A stretch of DNA of 6,640 bases from the NCBI RefSeq assembly GCF_900540665.1, contig NZ_UQGV01000093.1, forward strand, positions 1 to 6,640. Direction: 5' to 3'. Position numbers and translations under genes: made by a program. The notes under the pieces are model-generated. The model saw only the letters and a program-made list of their open reading frames with translations. It was not told the origin of the DNA and did not search any database. The stretch is from an uncultured Catenibacterium sp. (lineage in GTDB: Bacteria > Bacillota_I > Bacilli_A > Erysipelotrichales > Coprobacillaceae). Numbering within the stretch: the first letter of the stretch is position 1; each line of letters opens with the position of its first letter. This document shows positions 4,906 through 6,640 of the stretch, piece after piece.

Positions 4906-6312
4906 ATGACAAAAGATGTATTAGAATATTTTAAGATTATTTGTAGTATTCCTCATCCTTCAGGACATGAAGAATTACTAGGAAACTATATAGAAGAATT
5001 TGCGCAAATTCATGAACTTAACTATGAAAGAAATGAAATAGGGGACATTATTATTTATAAGGAAGCAAGTGTTGGTTATGAAGACCATGCATCTATTTTA
5101 TTACAGGGTCATATGGATATGATGGCTGAAAAAGATGCAGATAGTAACCATGACTTCCTCACTGATCCTTTAGAAATCTATGAAGAAGATGGTTATTTAC
5201 ATGCAACAAAAACAACTTTAGGAGCAGATGATGGTGTAGCAGTGGCTATTATGTTAGCCTTATTAAGTGATGATCACGTTAAACATCCTCGTTTAGAATG
5301 CTTATTTACTGTCCAGGAAGAAACGACTATGGAAGGTATTACTCATGTAGATAAAGATTGGATCCATGCCCGCAAGATGATTTCTTTAGATGGTGATGTT
5401 GTGGGAGAAACAAATGTTTCTTCTGCAGGTGGCGTTCAGTTGACTATTCGAAAGAATGCAACATTCGTAGAATCTCATGATCAGGGATATAAACTTAATA
5501 TTAAAGGATTATTAGGTGGTCATTCTGGTGATGCGATTAAAGAAGGTAGAGGCAATGCGATTAAGATTGCAGGACTTGTACTAAAAGCATGTTTAGATAA
5601 TGGCTTTGATATTCGTTTCTCTTCACTTAATGCAGGACAGAAGGCCAATGCAATCTGTAGAGATGGTTTATTTACTTTCCAGTCTTCTAGTAATAAAGAA
5701 GAATTAAAGGCTTTTATTCATGAAAGAATGGAAGAACAGAAGACTCTCTATCCATTAGAATCACTTGATTATACATTAGAAGAAGAACAGAGTGGGCATG
5801 TGATTTTAGATAGTGATGCACTTATTCATTTCCTTGCATTATGTCCATATGGTGTAGAGAAGTATTCTTATTACTTTAATCATTTCCCAGTTCTTTCTTT
5901 AAATCTAGGGATTATGGAAACAACAGAAAAAGCTGTAGAGCTTATTCTATTATTACGTAGTGAGAATGAAATCAATCTTAAACTACTTGTAAATGAAGTA
6001 GAAACATTGGCTTCTTTATTTGGCTTAAGTGTGACACCATCAGATGAATATTATGGTTGGAGTTATGATCCTAATTCTCAGTTACGTAAGTCTTACAAGG
6101 AAGCTTATAAAAAAGCATATAATAAAGAACTCAAAGAAGTACCGACTCATGGTGGATTAGAAACAGGTTATATGAGTCGAATATTCCCAGATATGGATAT
6201 TGTGACTATGGGACCAAACTGTATAGATATCCATACACCACAGGAAAGATTAGAAATCAAAACTCTTTATGAAGTCCATGACTTCTTAAAGAACTGGCTA
6301 GGAGAATTATAA
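4906..6312 (+). CDS. pepD: Aminoacyl-histidine dipeptidase PepD, M20C family (Xaa-His dipeptidase, carnosinase)
   Basis: The 468-residue cytoplasmic metallopeptidase hydrolyses dipeptides, typically Xaa-His, using two metal ions (usually zinc). The M20 site residues are all present: His69 and Asp71 in GHMDMM, bridging Asp108 in LGADDG, general base Glu138 and metal ligand Glu139 in VQEET, Asp162 in SLDGD, and a late His near 443 in DIHTPQE. The insert between about 180 and 390 is the lid/dimerisation domain, with GLLGGHSGD near 201-209 as its usual entry motif. Length fits PepD (about 485 residues). TAAGGAG at the smr stop serves as binding site. Its TAA overlaps the ATG of the methyltransferase gene by one base. 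It holds three Trp residues, the only ones in the complete structural genes of the window. Confidence 0.93.
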   Translation: MTKDVLEYFKIICSIPHPSGHEELLGNYIEEFAQIHELNYERNEIGDIIIYKEASVGYEDHASILLQGHMDMMAEKDADSNHDFLTDPLEIYEEDGYLHATKTTLGADDGVAVAIMLALLSDDHVKHPRLECLFTVQEETTMEGITHVDKDWIHARKMISLDGDVVGETNVSSAGGVQLTIRKNATFVESHDQGYKLNIKGLLGGHSGDAIKEGRGNAIKIAGLVLKACLDNGFDIRFSSLNAGQKANAICRDGLFTFQSSSNKEELKAFIHERMEEQKTLYPLESLDYTLEEEQSGHVILDSDALIHFLALCPYGVEKYSYYFNHFPVLSLNLGIMETTEKAVELILLLRSENEINLKLLVNEVETLASLFGLSVTPSDEYYGWSYDPNSQLRKSYKEAYKKAYNKELKEVPTHGGLETGYMSRIFPDMDIVTMGPNCIDIHTPQERLEIKTLYEVHDFLKNWLGEL

Positions 6313-6640
6313 TGAAATGTGATATAGCGAAAAAATGTGGAAGCTGTCAATTTATCAATCAAGGCTATGCTAAGTCTTTGGAATATAAGAATGAAGAGTG
6401 TAAGAAGATTTTTAAGGATTTAAAGGTCAATGTACACCCAGTTTCTGGTATGGAAGATCCTTATTACTATCGTAATAAGACAATTATTGCGTTTGATAAG
6501 ACATATAACTATGGTTTATATGAAGAGAATTCTCATCGTATTATTCCTTATAAATCTTGTCTTATTCATGATCAGGAAACAGATGCAATTATTAGTAAAA
6601 TAGCTGTACTATTTAGAAAGTATAGAGTTTCTATTTATGA
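6312..6640 (+). CDS. rlmD: RlmD/TrmA-family rRNA uracil-C5 methyltransferase, 5' part only
   Basis: The reading frame begins at the TAATG overlap with the pepD stop and runs open to the window edge, about 109 residues. C3-x5-C9-G-S-C12 is the Fe-S cluster motif of RumA-type 23S rRNA m5U methyltransferases, and Cys83 in PYKSC is the expected fourth ligand. The stretch YYRNKTIIAF near 52-61, followed by GLYEENSHRIIP near 68-79, is a family hallmark. The protein starts directly at the cluster motif, so there is no N-terminal TRAM domain, as in the RlmC branch. The SAM-binding and catalytic parts lie beyond the window, so assignment to U1939, U747 or both (RlmCD of Firmicutes) cannot be settled; the symbol is the family's usual label. 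Confidence 0.85.
   Translation, partial: MKCDIAKKCGSCQFINQGYAKSLEYKNEECKKIFKDLKVNVHPVSGMEDPYYYRNKTIIAFDKTYNYGLYEENSHRIIPYKSCLIHDQETDAIISKIAVLFRKYRVSIY

Noticed and set aside
1..6640. Defence system, mobile element, CRISPR array or prophage
   Set aside because: No transposase, integrase, repeat-spacer pattern or toxin-antitoxin pair is visible; gene content is ordinary transport, regulation, rRNA modification and peptidase.

Overview
The window is AT-rich DNA with strong AGGAGG-type ribosome binding sites, tightly packed operons, U-tailed terminators and a lipoprotein signal on its binding protein. This points to a low-GC Firmicute. The protein flavour fits a gut Erysipelotrichia/Coprobacillaceae-type bacterium, but that placement is an impression and not shown by the sequence.

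Region 1 (1-2812) is a complete ABC uptake operon of the predicted tryptophan/tyrosine type (TrpXYZ). It begins with an RNA leader: a UGG-containing segment fused to an intrinsic terminator, resembling the 3' half of a T-box whose specifier half lies outside the window. A nine-codon leader ORF with a Trp codon (90-119) follows. Then come a lipoprotein substrate-binding protein, a membrane permease and an ATPase, and the operon ends in a terminator that starts inside the ATPase stop codon. None of the three transporter proteins contains a tryptophan residue. The T-box-like element, the Trp-containing leader ORF and the Trp-free products together suggest tryptophan as substrate and signal, and they are the most interesting part of the window.

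Region 2 (2821-3621) is a minus-strand RpiR/MurR-type regulator (HTH plus SIS domain) with its own terminator and an extended -10 promoter. Its best start is an ATG nine bases inside the longest reading frame.

Region 3 (3649-6640) is a divergent plus-strand operon. It encodes a 94-residue ParB/sulfiredoxin-fold protein, an RsuA-type 16S rRNA pseudouridine synthase, a stand-alone Smr-domain protein, a PepD-type M20 dipeptidase, and the beginning of an RlmD/TrmA-family rRNA uracil methyltransferase with Fe-S cysteines. Genes overlap by 1-22 bases or are 10 bases apart, so they are probably co-transcribed and partly translationally coupled. Most are translation or housekeeping functions. I see no mobile element, CRISPR array, tRNA or rRNA gene.
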